DNA from: Microbacterium sp. USTB-Y
GTDB taxonomy: Bacteria; Actinomycetota; Actinomycetes; Actinomycetales; Microbacteriaceae
Direction: 5' to 3'
DNA length: 64,000 nt
Assembly (NCBI RefSeq): GCF_023703415.1
Contig: NZ_JAGMTU010000001.1
Span: 434,001 to 498,000, forward strand
Shown in pieces: positions 36,973 through 46,650 of this stretch (positions within the stretch are counted from its first letter, which is position 1; the number at the start of each line of letters is the position of its first letter). The notes below the pieces were generated by a model. The model was not told the DNA's origin. It saw only the letters and a program-made list of their open reading frames with translations, and did not search any database. The position numbers and the translations under genes are program-made.

Positions 36973-38118
36973 ATGCCCATCAGCACCCGTCGTGCGCGCA
37001 TCGGCGCCGGCATCGCGCTGGCCGCCAGCGCCGCGCTCCTGCTCTCCGCCTGCTCCGGATCCGCTTCGGCCGACCCCAGCGGCTCCGCCGGCACCGGCGC
37101 CAAGGCCGCCACCGCCACGTCCCTCAAGGACTTCGGAACCCTGGCCGACCTCGAGAAGGCGGCCGAGGCCGAGGGCAAGCTCAACGTGATCGCGCTGCCC
37201 CACGACTGGGCCAACTACGGCGAGATCCTCGACGCGTTCAAGAAGAAGTACCCGAAGATCACGATCAACGAGGCCTCCCCCGACGCGTCCAGCGCCGAGG
37301 AGATCCAGGCGGCGAAGACCAACGAGGGGCTCGACACGGCTCCCGACGTCTTCGACCTCGGTCTCACCGTCACGCTGCAGAACACCGACAAGTTCGCCGC
37401 CTACAAGGTCTCGACGTGGGAGGACATCCCCGAGAACCTCAAGGAGAAGACGGGCCTGTTCACCGGCGACTACGGCGGGTACATGTCGATCGGCTACGAC
37501 TCCTCGAAGTTCCCCGAGCCCAAGACGCTCGCCGACCTCAAGAAGTCCGAGTACAAGGGCGCCGTGGCGCTCAACGGCGACCCCACCCAGGCGGGCGCCG
37601 CTTTCGCCGCGGTCGGCCTCGCCACGGTGCAGTCCGGTGGAACGCTGGACGACTACCAGAAGGGCGTCGACTTCTTCGCCGATCTGCAGAAGGCCGGCAA
37701 CCTGCTCAAGGTCGACGTGACGACGGCGACGGTCGCGAGCGGCGAGACCCCCGTCGTCTTCGACTGGGACTACCTGAACGCCGCGCACGTCAAGGACAAC
37801 AAGAACTGGAAGACGGTCGTGCTTCCGGGCACCGGCTACGCGGGCTACTACAACCAGGCGATCAACAAGGCGGCCCCGCACCCGGCCGCCGCGCGCCTCT
37901 GGCAGGAGTTCCTCTACAGCGACGAGGGCCAGAACCTGTGGCTGAAGGGCGGCGCCCGCCCGGTCCGCGCGGACGCCATGACCAAGGCCGGGACGATCGA
38001 CAAGACCCTCGCGGCCGCGCTGCCCGCCGCCCCCAAGGAGACCGTCGTGCCGACCGAGGCGCAGAGCACCGCAGCCGGCAAGCTGCTCGGCGAGAAGTGG
38101 GCAGCGGCGGTCCAGTGA
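36973..38118 (+). CDS. ABC transporter substrate-binding lipoprotein (family 1, Pho-linked)
   Basis: A 381-residue extracellular solute-binding lipoprotein. Signal and lipobox: IALAASAALLLSAC, Cys at ~26. The mature protein begins with LNVIALPHDWANYGEILDAFKKKYPKITI, the spermidine/iron/2-aminoethylphosphonate-type (group 1) binding fold, and continues with TAPDVFDLG and GETPVVFDWDYLNAAHV. The strong GAGAGGAAA fixes the ATG. It is the first gene of a four-gene importer whose partners resemble PhnTUV or PotABC families. The PHO-box-like site upstream suggests a phosphorus-containing substrate such as an aminoalkylphosphonate or organophosphate; this is inference. Confidence 0.88.
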   Translation: MPISTRRARIGAGIALAASAALLLSACSGSASADPSGSAGTGAKAATATSLKDFGTLADLEKAAEAEGKLNVIALPHDWANYGEILDAFKKKYPKITINEASPDASSAEEIQAAKTNEGLDTAPDVFDLGLTVTLQNTDKFAAYKVSTWEDIPENLKEKTGLFTGDYGGYMSIGYDSSKFPEPKTLADLKKSEYKGAVALNGDPTQAGAAFAAVGLATVQSGGTLDDYQKGVDFFADLQKAGNLLKVDVTTATVASGETPVVFDWDYLNAAHVKDNKNWKTVVLPGTGYAGYYNQAINKAAPHPAAARLWQEFLYSDEGQNLWLKGGARPVRADAMTKAGTIDKTLAAALPAAPKETVVPTEAQSTAAGKLLGEKWAAAVQ

Positions 38119-39032
38119 CCTCCACCGCCACCGCGGCTCCGGCCGCACCCCGCGCCGGGTCGAAGCCTCGTGCTTCGGCCCGGCGCGGGTCGTCCGTCCT
38201 CGCGGCCGTCGGCCTGGTGCCGTTCGCCGCCTACCTGCTGATCTTCCTCGCCCTGCCCACGCTGCTGGCCGTGGCGACCGGGTTCTTCACCCGGGACGGA
38301 TCCTTCACCTGGAGCAACCTCTCCGCGCTCGGGGATCCCACCGTGCTCCTCACGTTCGCGAACTCTGCGGGCCTCTCGCTGCTCACCGCCGCGATCGGAG
38401 CGATCGCCGGCGCGCTGGTCTGCTACGCGCTCCTCGACATGAATCCCGCCGGCGCGGTGCGCACGGTCGTGGATGCCGCCTCTGGCGTCCTCGCCCAGAC
38501 CGGCGGCGTGATGCTCGCCTTCATGTTCATCGCCTCGATCGGCCTGCAGGGCGTGATCACCCAGCTCCTCAAGGACGTCGGGATCTCCCTCTACGCCCAG
38601 GGCCCGTGGATCTACGAGCTGCCCGGACTGATCCTGCCCTACCTCTACTTCCAGATCCCGCTCATGGTCATCACGTTCATGCCGGCGCTCTCGGCGCTCA
38701 AGCCGCAGTGGGCCGAGGCCAACCTCACCCTCGGCGGCACGCGCGCGAGCTTCTGGCTGCGGATCGGGATCCCGGTGCTCGCCCCCGCCTTCCTGGCGAG
38801 CTTCCTCCTGCTGTTCGCGAACGCCTTCTCGTCCTACGCGACCGCGGCCGCCCTCGCCAGCCAGGGCGCCCAGATCGTGCCCCTGCAGATCCGCGCCGCG
38901 CTCACGAGCGAGACCGTGCTGGGCCGGGAGAACCTCGCCGGAGCCCTCGCGCTCGGCATGATCGTCGTCGTCGGGATCGTGATGTGGCTGTACTCCCTGG
39001 TGGCGCGCAGAGCGGCGAGGTGGCAGTCGTGA
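38115..39032 (+). CDS. ABC transporter permease (first subunit)
   Basis: A 305-residue binding-protein-dependent permease with about six helices after an Ala/Pro/Lys-rich N-terminus (~1-25). The EAA loop is PQWAEANLTLGGTRASFWLRIGIPVL (shortened here to its core EANLTLGGT), contacting the ATPase. It is of the PotB/PhnU type. The GTG start overlaps the previous stop (GTGA), so it is translated by coupling. Confidence 0.92.
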   Translation: MTSTATAAPAAPRAGSKPRASARRGSSVLAAVGLVPFAAYLLIFLALPTLLAVATGFFTRDGSFTWSNLSALGDPTVLLTFANSAGLSLLTAAIGAIAGALVCYALLDMNPAGAVRTVVDAASGVLAQTGGVMLAFMFIASIGLQGVITQLLKDVGISLYAQGPWIYELPGLILPYLYFQIPLMVITFMPALSALKPQWAEANLTLGGTRASFWLRIGIPVLAPAFLASFLLLFANAFSSYATAAALASQGAQIVPLQIRAALTSETVLGRENLAGALALGMIVVVGIVMWLYSLVARRAARWQS

Positions 39033-39829
39033 ACCGGCTCGGCCCCTCCGCCGCGACCCGATGGATCATCGGGATCGTGGTCGGGCTATTCTTCCTGATC
39101 CCGCTGGCGGCGACGCTCGCGTACACCTTCCGCGCCCCCGACACCGGCGCCTTCACCGTCGCGCACTGGGCGGCTCTGGGGGATCCGGCCCAGGCCTCGG
39201 TCTATCAGCCGATCTGGACGGGCCTCGGCAACTCGCTGATCCTCGCGGTCGTGACGGTGCTCATCGTGCTGCTGCTCCTCGCGCCGACGATGATCCTCGT
39301 CAACCTGCGCTTCCCCCGCCTGCGCCCCGTGTTCGAGTTCGCGGTGCTGCTGCCCATCTCGATCCCCGCGATCGTGCTGGTCGTCGGCCTCACCCCGATC
39401 TACCTGCAGATCGGGCGCTCGCTCGGCACCGGCGCCTGGACGCTCGCGTTCGCCTACGGCATCACCGTGCTGCCGTTCGCCTACCGCTCCATCCAGGCCT
39501 CGATCGACGCCGTCGATCTGACGACCCTCGCCGAGGCGGCCCGCTCGCTGGGCGCCGGCTGGTTCACGGTCGTGCTGCGCGTGCTGGCGCCGAACCTGCG
39601 CCAGGGCCTCCTCGCCGCGTCCCTGCTGTCGATCGCCGTCGTGCTCGGCGAGTACACGATCGCCTCCCTGCTGAACCGGGAGGTGCTGCAGACCGCGCTC
39701 GTCGTCGTGCAGAAGCAGGACGGCTGGGCGCCGGCGATGTTCGCCCTGATGGCCCTCACCTTCAGCTTCCTCCTGCTCCTCATCATCGGACGCGCCGCGC
39801 GCGGCCGCTCCGGAAAGGCCGACTCATGA
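39029..39829 (+). CDS. ABC transporter permease (second subunit)
   Basis: A 266-residue permease of the PotC/PhnV type with six helices. The EAA loop is LAEAARSLGAGWFTVVLRV near residue 170. The segment LGEYTIASLL resembles the family's conserved periplasmic-side helix. The GTG start overlaps the preceding stop (GTGA), and its own stop overlaps the ATPase start (ATGA), keeping the two permeases and ATPase in equal proportion. Confidence 0.92.
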   Translation: MNRLGPSAATRWIIGIVVGLFFLIPLAATLAYTFRAPDTGAFTVAHWAALGDPAQASVYQPIWTGLGNSLILAVVTVLIVLLLLAPTMILVNLRFPRLRPVFEFAVLLPISIPAIVLVVGLTPIYLQIGRSLGTGAWTLAFAYGITVLPFAYRSIQASIDAVDLTTLAEAARSLGAGWFTVVLRVLAPNLRQGLLAASLLSIAVVLGEYTIASLLNREVLQTALVVVQKQDGWAPAMFALMALTFSFLLLLIIGRAARGRSGKADS

Positions 39830-40923
39830 GCGACACCGCGCTCCCCCGCACGGCGGACAACTCCCTGCTCGCCGATCGCGCCGACGGCACGCGCGTGCAG
39901 TTCGACGGCATCGTGAAGAGCTACGGCCGCACGACGGTGCTGCACGGCATCGACCTCGACATCGCGCCCGGCGAGTTCGTCTCGCTCCTCGGACCGTCGG
40001 GATGCGGCAAGACCACGCTGCTGCGCGTGCTCGCGGGGCTCGAGAGCGCCGACGGCGGAGCCGTGCTGCTCGGCGGGAAGGACGTCTCCGGCGTCCCCAC
40101 GAACAAGCGCGATCTGGGCATGGTTTTCCAGTCGTACTCGCTGTTCCCGCACCTGCGCGTCGTCGACAACACCGCGTTCGGACTTCGCCGGCGCAAGGTG
40201 CCCACCGCCGAGGCGCGCACGCGGGCGCTCGACGCGCTCGCCCTGGTGGGGCTCGAGGCCCACGCCGACAAGTTCCCGCATCAGCTCTCCGGCGGGCAGC
40301 AGCAGCGCGTCGCCCTGGCCCGCGCCCTCGTCACCGAGCCTCGGGTGCTGCTGCTGGACGAGCCGCTGTCCGCCCTCGACGCGAAGGTGCGCGTGCAGCT
40401 GCGGGACGAGATCCGCCGGCTCCAGCTGCGGCTCGGGATCACCACGGTCTTCGTCACCCACGACCAGGAGGAGGCGCTCAGCGTCTCCGACCGGATCGCC
40501 GTGATGGATGCGGGCAGGATCGACCAGATCGGCACCCCCGAGGAGCTGTATCTGCGTCCGGCGACCGCGCACGTCGCCGCGTTCGTCGGGCTCTCCAGTG
40601 TGGTCCGAGGGATCGCCGACGGCGCAAGCGTGCGCGTCTGGGGCACCGACCTCCCGCTGCAGACGCCCGCGACCGGCGAGGTCGACGTGCTGCTGCGCCC
40701 CGAGAACGTGCGCCTGGTGGATGCCTCCGACGCGGCGGTGACCGGATCCGTCGAGGAGAGTATGTTCCTCGGCAGCATGCGGCGCACGCTCGTGCGCACC
40801 GAGGACGGCGCGCTGGTGCGCGTGCAGCACGCCGCACGGATCCGTCCCGCGTACGGCGACCGGGTCGGGCTCGCGGTCGACGCCGAGCCCGTGGCGGTGC
40901 GCCGGGGCGGGACCGCGGCCTAG
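39826..40923 (+). CDS. ABC transporter ATP-binding protein with TOBE domain
   Basis: A 365-residue PotA/PhnT-type ATPase: Walker A GPSGCGKTT (~55), [15 protein letters not shown] signature, Walker B VLLLDEPLSALD, H-loop VTHDQEEAL, and a C-terminal TOBE/OB regulatory domain (~270-360, VDVLLRPENVRLV). It completes a binding protein, two permeases and ATPase operon, all joints 4-nt overlaps. The window also contains a separate PhnCDE importer, so if both serve phosphonates they probably differ in substrate range. Confidence 0.92.
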   Translation: MSDTALPRTADNSLLADRADGTRVQFDGIVKSYGRTTVLHGIDLDIAPGEFVSLLGPSGCGKTTLLRVLAGLESADGGAVLLGGKDVSGVPTNKRDLGMVFQSYSLFPHLRVVDNTAFGLRRRKVPTAEARTRALDALALVGLEAHADKFPHQLSGGQQQRVALARALVTEPRVLLLDEPLSALDAKVRVQLRDEIRRLQLRLGITTVFVTHDQEEALSVSDRIAVMDAGRIDQIGTPEELYLRPATAHVAAFVGLSSVVRGIADGASVRVWGTDLPLQTPATGEVDVLLRPENVRLVDASDAAVTGSVEESMFLGSMRRTLVRTEDGALVRVQHAARIRPAYGDRVGLAVDAEPVAVRRGGTAA

Positions 40924-40985
40924 CCGCACCGTCCCGTCCGCTCCGCGTGCCACCGGAGCGTCGGAGAGGGCGGATGCGGTCTGCT

Positions 40986-41040
40986 CCCGTCGCAGAAAGT
41001 GTCGTTCCGAGCGGACGACAGCGACACTTTCTGCGACGGG
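40986..41040. repeat. Perfect 19-bp inverted repeat between convergent operons
   Basis: CCCGTCGCAGAAAGTGTCG (40986-41004) and 41022-41040 are exact complements with a 17-nt loop. The intergenic region has no other feature. It would form a strong bidirectional terminator without a T-tract. Confidence 0.85.
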
Positions 41041-41100
41041 AAGGCCACCGCCCTGCACGGGTTCAGGCGCGACGCGGATGACGACGGCGGTGAGCGGGTC

Positions 41101-43569
41101 TCAGCCGGCCAGCGACCGGGCCAGCGCGACGTACTCGGCGGGCGATGCGTCGGGCAGGTAGGCGCGGCCGATCGCGAGGCCGATCGCGGGCAGCTGCCCG
41201 TTGTCGGCGTAGAACAGGTGCATGGGCCGGTACTCCGGGTTGAACTTCCCCTTGTAGCGCAGCAGCGAGGCGAACCCGTACGCGGGCTCCAGCACGCGGC
41301 TGAGCCAGCCCAGCAGGCGGGTGATCGTATCGCGGTCCGCGTCGGCATCCGCCTCCACGGTCTGCGCGAGCGGAGCGCCGGACAGGCTCATCACCGCGAG
41401 TCCCTGCTCCTTCATGTGCAGGGCCGCCGAGGCGATCGCGAACTCCATCACGCCCGGCATGGCCCCGTCCGCGCGGCGCATGAAGTCCAGGGTGCGTCCG
41501 ATCAGCTCGCCCTCGCGCCACACCGGCATCCAGCTGGTCACCGCCTGCAGCTCTCCCTCGGGGCCGATCGCGAGGAGGATCTCGACGTCGGGATCCTTCA
41601 GCTCCTCGACGCCGCCCAGCGTGAACCGCATCTCGGGCAGCGCCTTCTCGGCGATCCACTGCTCGCTGAGCGCGTCGAGCTGGGCCACGAGCCCCGCCGG
41701 CAGCTGCTCCCAGGTCGTCCAGAGGGTGGTGAGGCCGTCGCGCTGGCCGCGGTTGTACGGCTGGCGGACCTTCGTCCACACCTTGCCGGTGAGCTCGAAG
41801 CGATCGAGCGGCACCACGGTCTCCTCGGCGACCGAGATGCTCCGCCACCCCAGCGCGCGGAAGGTCGGCACGAACTCGTCGTGCGTGCTGTAGAAGACCG
41901 GCGTCCACGCGTTCGCGTCGCAGAAGTCGAGGAATCCCCGCACGGTCTGCGCCGCGTCGCCCGGGGTGCAGACGGGATCGCCCACGGCGATCGCGATGTC
42001 GTTCACCACCCGGTACGCGACCGCACCCCGGCCGTCCGCCGTGAACCAGTGCTCGTTGCCCTCCCAGGTGCCGAGGAAGCCGAGGGTGCCGCCGTCCGTC
42101 TCGCGGAGCTGGGTGCGGAAGCGCTCCGCCTCGTCGGCGGTGCTGCGCGAACGGGCCCGCAGCAGCGGGAGCAGAGCGAGGGCGAAGATGATCCAGAACA
42201 GTGCGCCGACGTCGCGGTGCAGCACCAGGGCGAGCCCGGTGAGCGGGCTGTGGCCGCCCGGATGGCCGATGATCGTGGGCAGGAAGCGGCGCAGCGTGGT
42301 CGCGAGCGACGACCAGAACGACGGCGAGTGCGAGACCACCGTCACCAGGATCATGTTCGTCGTCGCCAGCACCGCGAACGCGATGCCGATGGTCACCGCG
42401 AACCGCCGGACGGCGACACGCGACGCGCGCACGGCGAACCGGCGGTGCGTGATCGCCAGCAGGATGCACATGCCCACCGGGACGAGGATCGCGAGCACCG
42501 AGAATCCGGGGAACTGCCGATCGATCTCGACCACGTCGGTCGGGTTCCGGATCGAGCGCACCACCAGGCTGATGCCCGTGAGCAGCGCCATCACCGTGTT
42601 CACGCCGATCGCGAGGAACCAGGCGGCCCGGCGCCCGGATCGCAGCCCCCATGCCGCGATGAGGCTGAGCAGCAGCGGCACCAGGCTCATGAGCACCACG
42701 CCGGTGCCGGCGGCGAAGGCGGTCGTGACGCCCGCGACGCAGTGGGCGGAGGCGTTGTTGCGTGCGCACGCGTCGGTGATGCCCGAGATGTCGACGCCGC
42801 GCAGGCCCGCCACGACGGGTGCGAGGGGCCCGATCCCGACACCGGTGAGCAGCACGATCAGGGGGCCGAGGCCGGTGACCGCGACCATCGCGGCGATCAG
42901 CGTCCTGGTCTCCCCGAAGGAGCTTCGATAGACGACGGGGCGTGGGGCGCCGCTCGTGAGCAGCAGCCCCAGGAGCAGACCGGTCAGGGCGGCGAGGAGC
43001 CGGTACACGCTGTCCGCGTCACCGCCGTAGAGCGTGAACGTGACCAGCAGCGAGAGACCGATCAGGCGGATCCGGCGCCGGTAGAGCGCGGGGGCGAAGG
43101 CGCTGCCGGCCAGGATCGCGCCGAGGATGCCGATCGCGGGGTCGAACACCACGCCGCGGGAGTCGACGCGCGCCCACACCTGCCCCCAGGACCAGGCCAG
43201 GGACTGGATCCCGACGCCGAGCAGCACGCCCAGCACCCCGGTCACGAGGAACGACATCATGACCCGTCGCGTGCCCATGAGGCGCTCCGCATAGGCGAGC
43301 AGGGTGAGCGCGAGCAGCACCGACAGCAGCAGCCCGCCCCAGGAGTTCGGGACGAGCAGCGCCGTGAGCGGCGTCCACCACTGCCGCTCCCTGCCGAGCA
43401 CGAGGGGGCTGACGCCGAGTCCTGCGGGGTGCCGCCCCCACAGCGTGCCGAAGGACAGGCCCGTGATCACGAGCAGGGCGCTCAGCGCCACGGCGAACGG
43501 ATGCCGCCGGACGTAGCCGGCGACGCGGCGCGAAACGGCGCCCGCAGTCTGTGCCACCGAGATCCTCAT
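41101..43569 (-). CDS. MprF-like aminoacyl-phosphatidylglycerol synthase
   Basis: An 822-residue membrane enzyme. The N-terminal ~480 residues contain many helices, the first block rhomboid-like, flippase-like. The C-terminal cytosolic DUF2156 domain (~485-815) has the dual-GNAT fold that transfers an amino acid from aminoacyl-tRNA to phosphatidylglycerol (TLGFLGTWEGNEHWF, AIAVGDPVCTPGDA, RRADGAMPGVMEFAIA, YKGKFNPEYRPMHLFY). The product would be Lys- or Ala-phosphatidylglycerol, lowering surface charge against cationic peptides; amino acid specificity cannot be read from sequence. It overlaps an esterase gene upstream by ATGA, a pairing seen with aminoacyl-PG hydrolases. Confidence 0.9.
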   Translation of the reverse strand: MRISVAQTAGAVSRRVAGYVRRHPFAVALSALLVITGLSFGTLWGRHPAGLGVSPLVLGRERQWWTPLTALLVPNSWGGLLLSVLLALTLLAYAERLMGTRRVMMSFLVTGVLGVLLGVGIQSLAWSWGQVWARVDSRGVVFDPAIGILGAILAGSAFAPALYRRRIRLIGLSLLVTFTLYGGDADSVYRLLAALTGLLLGLLLTSGAPRPVVYRSSFGETRTLIAAMVAVTGLGPLIVLLTGVGIGPLAPVVAGLRGVDISGITDACARNNASAHCVAGVTTAFAAGTGVVLMSLVPLLLSLIAAWGLRSGRRAAWFLAIGVNTVMALLTGISLVVRSIRNPTDVVEIDRQFPGFSVLAILVPVGMCILLAITHRRFAVRASRVAVRRFAVTIGIAFAVLATTNMILVTVVSHSPSFWSSLATTLRRFLPTIIGHPGGHSPLTGLALVLHRDVGALFWIIFALALLPLLRARSRSTADEAERFRTQLRETDGGTLGFLGTWEGNEHWFTADGRGAVAYRVVNDIAIAVGDPVCTPGDAAQTVRGFLDFCDANAWTPVFYSTHDEFVPTFRALGWRSISVAEETVVPLDRFELTGKVWTKVRQPYNRGQRDGLTTLWTTWEQLPAGLVAQLDALSEQWIAEKALPEMRFTLGGVEELKDPDVEILLAIGPEGELQAVTSWMPVWREGELIGRTLDFMRRADGAMPGVMEFAIASAALHMKEQGLAVMSLSGAPLAQTVEADADADRDTITRLLGWLSRVLEPAYGFASLLRYKGKFNPEYRPMHLFYADNGQLPAIGLAIGRAYLPDASPAEYVALARSLAG

Positions 43570-44870
43570 CCTGCCGCCAATCCCCACCGGGGATACAGTA
43601 CCGAGAACGCCTCGGCGAGGCCTCCGTACAGACCGGGTCCGCTGTGCGTCGCGTTCGGGATGAGATGGAAGGTCGTGCGGAATCCCGCCGCCTCGGCCAG
43701 ATCGGCCGAGGTCCGGTTCGCCGGCCCGTACTTCTTGTCCAGCGCCCCGGCGGAGAAGACCGCCCAGTGGTCGGCGTATGCACCGGGGTGCTCCCGGAGG
43801 ATCGCCTCGGGCTTGTTCGCGTCGAACGCGGCCTGGTCTCCTCCGTACACCGGCTTGAGCACCGAGGCGGGGTCGGCGAAGCCGGCCCACGGCTCGCCGG
43901 AGGTGTTGGCGATGTTCCCCCAGATCTCGGGGTGACGGGCGCCGTAGATGAAGGAACAGGCGCCGCCGTTCGAGTAGCCCGCGATCGTCCAGTCCTTCGC
44001 ATCGGGAAGCACCCGCAGATGCGTGCGGATCCAGTTCGGGATGTCGGTGTTGAAGTAGGTCTCGACGCCGCCGAACGCCTTCGAGTCCACGCAGCCGGGG
44101 TTCTGCGTCTGCGAGCCCAGCTGGTCGGCGACGATGACGATCGGCGCGAGGCCCTGGTGCTTGGCGGCGAAGCCGTTGAGCACCCCCGCGACGGCGCGCG
44201 GGTTAGGGCTGCCGGGAAGGCCCATCATGAGCACCATCACCGGCAGCGCCGGCGGATCCTTGACGAGCGCGGCGGGGGGAAGGTAGATGCTCGCGTCCCG
44301 GGGGACGAACCCGACCGTCGACGGGATCTTGAGGTCGCCGGAGAGCACCCGCGTCTCCCCGCTCTTGCGCATGCCCGCCGGTGCGTGCCATGTCTCGGAG
44401 AGCGGCGTCGTCGGGGCGGGGGTCGTCAGGGGCGCGGCGAACCCTCCGGCCGAGGCCAGGGTGTTCACCCCGAGGATCTCGCCGAGGGAGCGATCCAGCC
44501 CGAAGGCCAGGTTGATGCCGAGGAACATCGACAGGATGGAGGTGATGATGGTGAGGATCCCGATCGCCTTCTGCCACCAGCGCGACCGCCAGAGGCTCAC
44601 GATAGACAGGCCCAGCAGGGCGAATCCGCCCGTGGTCCACCACTTCACATCCGGAGGCATCGGCAGCTCGAACGCCTTGGTCACGTCGGCCCACACCACC
44701 AGGAACCATCCCACGAGCGCCCCGAGCAGGATCCCGATCCCGGCCCGCACGATCCAGCGCCGCCGCAGCGGACGGATCAGCAGCGCGACCGCGCCGGCGG
44801 CGGCGAGGATCCAGATCGTCCACGGCACCGGGCCGTCGACGAGGTCGAGCTCCAGCAGCCAGCGCAGCAT
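43566..44870 (-). CDS. Membrane-anchored esterase, candidate aminoacyl-PG hydrolase
   Basis: A 434-residue protein with four membrane helices in the first ~130 residues, then an exported alpha/beta-hydrolase of the esterase-D type. The nucleophile Ser is in GYSNGGACSFIYGARHPE, a candidate acid Asp in SAGALDKKYG, and the catalytic His in NATHSGPG. In Corynebacterium and enterococci an esterase encoded with the aminoacyl-PG synthase removes the amino acid again. This gene precedes and overlaps the mprF-like gene, so the same role is proposed. AAGG precedes the ATG. Confidence 0.85.
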   Translation of the reverse strand: MLRWLLELDLVDGPVPWTIWILAAAGAVALLIRPLRRRWIVRAGIGILLGALVGWFLVVWADVTKAFELPMPPDVKWWTTGGFALLGLSIVSLWRSRWWQKAIGILTIITSILSMFLGINLAFGLDRSLGEILGVNTLASAGGFAAPLTTPAPTTPLSETWHAPAGMRKSGETRVLSGDLKIPSTVGFVPRDASIYLPPAALVKDPPALPVMVLMMGLPGSPNPRAVAGVLNGFAAKHQGLAPIVIVADQLGSQTQNPGCVDSKAFGGVETYFNTDIPNWIRTHLRVLPDAKDWTIAGYSNGGACSFIYGARHPEIWGNIANTSGEPWAGFADPASVLKPVYGGDQAAFDANKPEAILREHPGAYADHWAVFSAGALDKKYGPANRTSADLAEAAGFRTTFHLIPNATHSGPGLYGGLAEAFSVLYPRWGLAAG

Positions 44871-44912
44871 GGGGACCTTCGCTCTCCCGCCCCCGGGCGG
44901 TGGCGACCACTC

Positions 44913-44941
44913 ATCGTAATCGGTGCCCGCTCGGCGTCATC
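44913..44941 (-). promoter_or_regulatory. Promoter of the esterase-mprF operon
   Basis: On the minus strand GATGAC (44936-44941) and TACGAT (44913-44918) are spaced 17 bp, predicting a leader of about 35 nt. Confidence 0.45.
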
Positions 44942-45019
44942 GGTACGCGCGCTTTGCCGGAGCTTGGAGGAGCCTATGAACACGGCGCGGCCCCGGATAA
45001 GATCCCCCGCCGACGCGAC

Positions 45020-45067
45020 GAGCCCGCCGGCGCACCGGGACAGGAGTCCGGATGCGCCGGCGGGCTC
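45020..45067. terminator. 15-bp perfect hairpin after the amino-acid ABC operon
   Basis: GAGCCCGCCGGCGCA (45020-45034) and TGCGCCGGCGGGCTC (45053-45067) enclose an 18-nt loop that can pair CCGGGA with TCCGG. It lies 19 nt beyond the ATPase stop on the minus strand. Confidence 0.75.
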
Positions 45068-45086
45068 GGGGCTCCGCTCGGCGGCG

Positions 45087-45842
45087 TCAGAGCACGCGCG
45101 CCAGGAAGTCCTTCGTGCGCTGGTGCTGGGGGTTGGCCAGCACCTCGCGGGGGTCGCCCTCCTCGAGGATGTGCCCGCCGTCCATGAAGATCAGCCGAGA
45201 GCCGACCTCCCGGGCGAAGCCCATCTCGTGGGTGACGACCATCATCGTCATGCCCTCGTCGGCGAGCGTGCGCATGACCTGCAGCACCTCGCCCACGAGC
45301 TCGGGGTCGAGCGCCGAGGTCGGCTCGTCGAAGAGCATCATGTCGGGATTCATGCACAGCGAGCGCGCGATCGCCACGCGCTGCTGCTGACCGCCGGAGA
45401 GGTGGCTCGGGTAGGCGTCGGCCTTGTGGCCCATGCCCACCCGCTCCAGCATCTCCTGGGCGACCCTCTCCGCCTCGGCCTTGCCGCGCTTCTTCACCTG
45501 ACGCTGGGCGATCGTGAGATTGCCCAGCACGCTCATGTGCGGGAACAGGTTGAAGCTCTGGAACACCATGCCGATGCGCGCGCGCACCCGATCGATGTCG
45601 ATGTCGGGATCCGTGATGTCGATCCCCTCGATCACGATCTTCCCGCCGGTCGGCTCCTCGAGCATGTTCACCGAGCGCAGGAGCGTCGACTTGCCGGATC
45701 CGGAGGGGCCGATCACGCAGACGACCTCGCCGGCGTTCACCGTCAGGTCGATGCCCTTGAGCACCTCGTTGTCGCCGTAGTGCTTGACGAGGCCCTGGAT
45801 GTCGATCGCGGGGGCGCTCAGATTGATCAGGTCGGTGCTCAT
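45087..45842 (-). CDS. Polar amino-acid ABC transporter ATPase (GlnQ-like)
   Basis: A 251-residue ATPase: Walker [10 protein letters not shown] (~45), Q-loop [11 protein letters not shown], signature [15 protein letters not shown], Walker [15 protein letters not shown], and [11 protein letters not shown], all characteristic of GlnQ/HisP. It starts by ATGA overlap with the permease gene. Substrate probably glutamine/glutamate or another polar amino acid; the exact one cannot be set. Confidence 0.94.
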   Translation of the reverse strand: MSTDLINLSAPAIDIQGLVKHYGDNEVLKGIDLTVNAGEVVCVIGPSGSGKSTLLRSVNMLEEPTGGKIVIEGIDITDPDIDIDRVRARIGMVFQSFNLFPHMSVLGNLTIAQRQVKKRGKAEAERVAQEMLERVGMGHKADAYPSHLSGGQQQRVAIARSLCMNPDMMLFDEPTSALDPELVGEVLQVMRTLADEGMTMMVVTHEMGFAREVGSRLIFMDGGHILEEGDPREVLANPQHQRTKDFLARVL

Positions 45843-46630
45843 CGTTCCCTCGCCATCCGTCGCTCGAGCCAGGCCGTCAGCCGCGTCAACGGCAGCGTCA
45901 CGATCAGGTACAGCAGCGCCGCCATGACCAGCGGCGTGGCGTTCGCATAGGTGGACAGCCCGTTGCGGGCGAAGGTCGTCAGCTCATAGGTGAGCGGGGT
46001 CGCACCGATCACGAAGAACAGCGAGGTGTCCTTGAGCAGCAGCACGAACTCGTTCGTGAGCGGCGGGATGATGATCCGGAAGCCCTGCGGCAGCACGATG
46101 AAGAACATCGTGCGGCCGGAGGACATGCCCAGCGATCGTGCGGCCTCCGTCTGTCCCTTCGGCACCGCCTGGATCCCCGCGCGGATCGTCTCGGCCATAT
46201 AGGCCGACGACACCACGATGAGGCCGAGCACCGCGGCGCCCACCGGCGCCCCGGGGATCGTGACCTTCGTCGCGATCGGCAGCATGATCCCGAAGCCGAA
46301 GATCGTGATCAGCGCGGGGATGCCGCGGAAGAACTCGATCCACACGGTCGCCGCCCAGCGGAACGGCGGGATGTCGCTCAGCTTCATCAGGGCGAGCACG
46401 ACCGCGAGGATCAAGCCGCCGAAGAACGAGTAGATCGTGAAGAGGACGGTGTTCTTCAAGCCGACCGTGATGATGCCCGGGAGCAGCTTCATGGCGACCT
46501 CGGGATTCGCGAACTGCTTCGCGACCGTGGGCCAGTCGGTGGCGATCACGGCCCAGATGATGAGCGCGATGATCACCGCGTAGACGGTGTAGTGATAGAC
46601 CCGCGTGCGGGTCCGTTTCTTCAGGGCCAT
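45839..46630 (-). CDS. Polar amino-acid ABC transporter permease
   Basis: A 263-residue HisM/GlnP-type permease with a basic N-terminus (KKRTRTR), about five to six helices and the EAA motif [23 protein letters not shown] near residue 160. Only one permease is in the operon, so it probably functions as a homodimer. It lies 20 nt after the binding-protein gene. Confidence 0.92.
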   Translation of the reverse strand: MALKKRTRTRVYHYTVYAVIIALIIWAVIATDWPTVAKQFANPEVAMKLLPGIITVGLKNTVLFTIYSFFGGLILAVVLALMKLSDIPPFRWAATVWIEFFRGIPALITIFGFGIMLPIATKVTIPGAPVGAAVLGLIVVSSAYMAETIRAGIQAVPKGQTEAARSLGMSSGRTMFFIVLPQGFRIIIPPLTNEFVLLLKDTSLFFVIGATPLTYELTTFARNGLSTYANATPLVMAALLYLIVTLPLTRLTAWLERRMARER

Positions 46631-46650
46631 CGGCGTTGATCAGACCTCGG

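Noticed and set aside
40999..43935. 978-codon plus-strand frame opposite the MprF-like gene
   Set aside because: Antisense frame of a membrane protein; protein composition (His/Arg/Asp/Gln-rich) is a reflection of the opposite strand.
43019..44002. Alternative minus-strand frame overlapping the esterase/mprF boundary
   Set aside because: It runs in another frame across two well-supported overlapping genes, and is Arg/Pro/Thr/Ser-rich without features.
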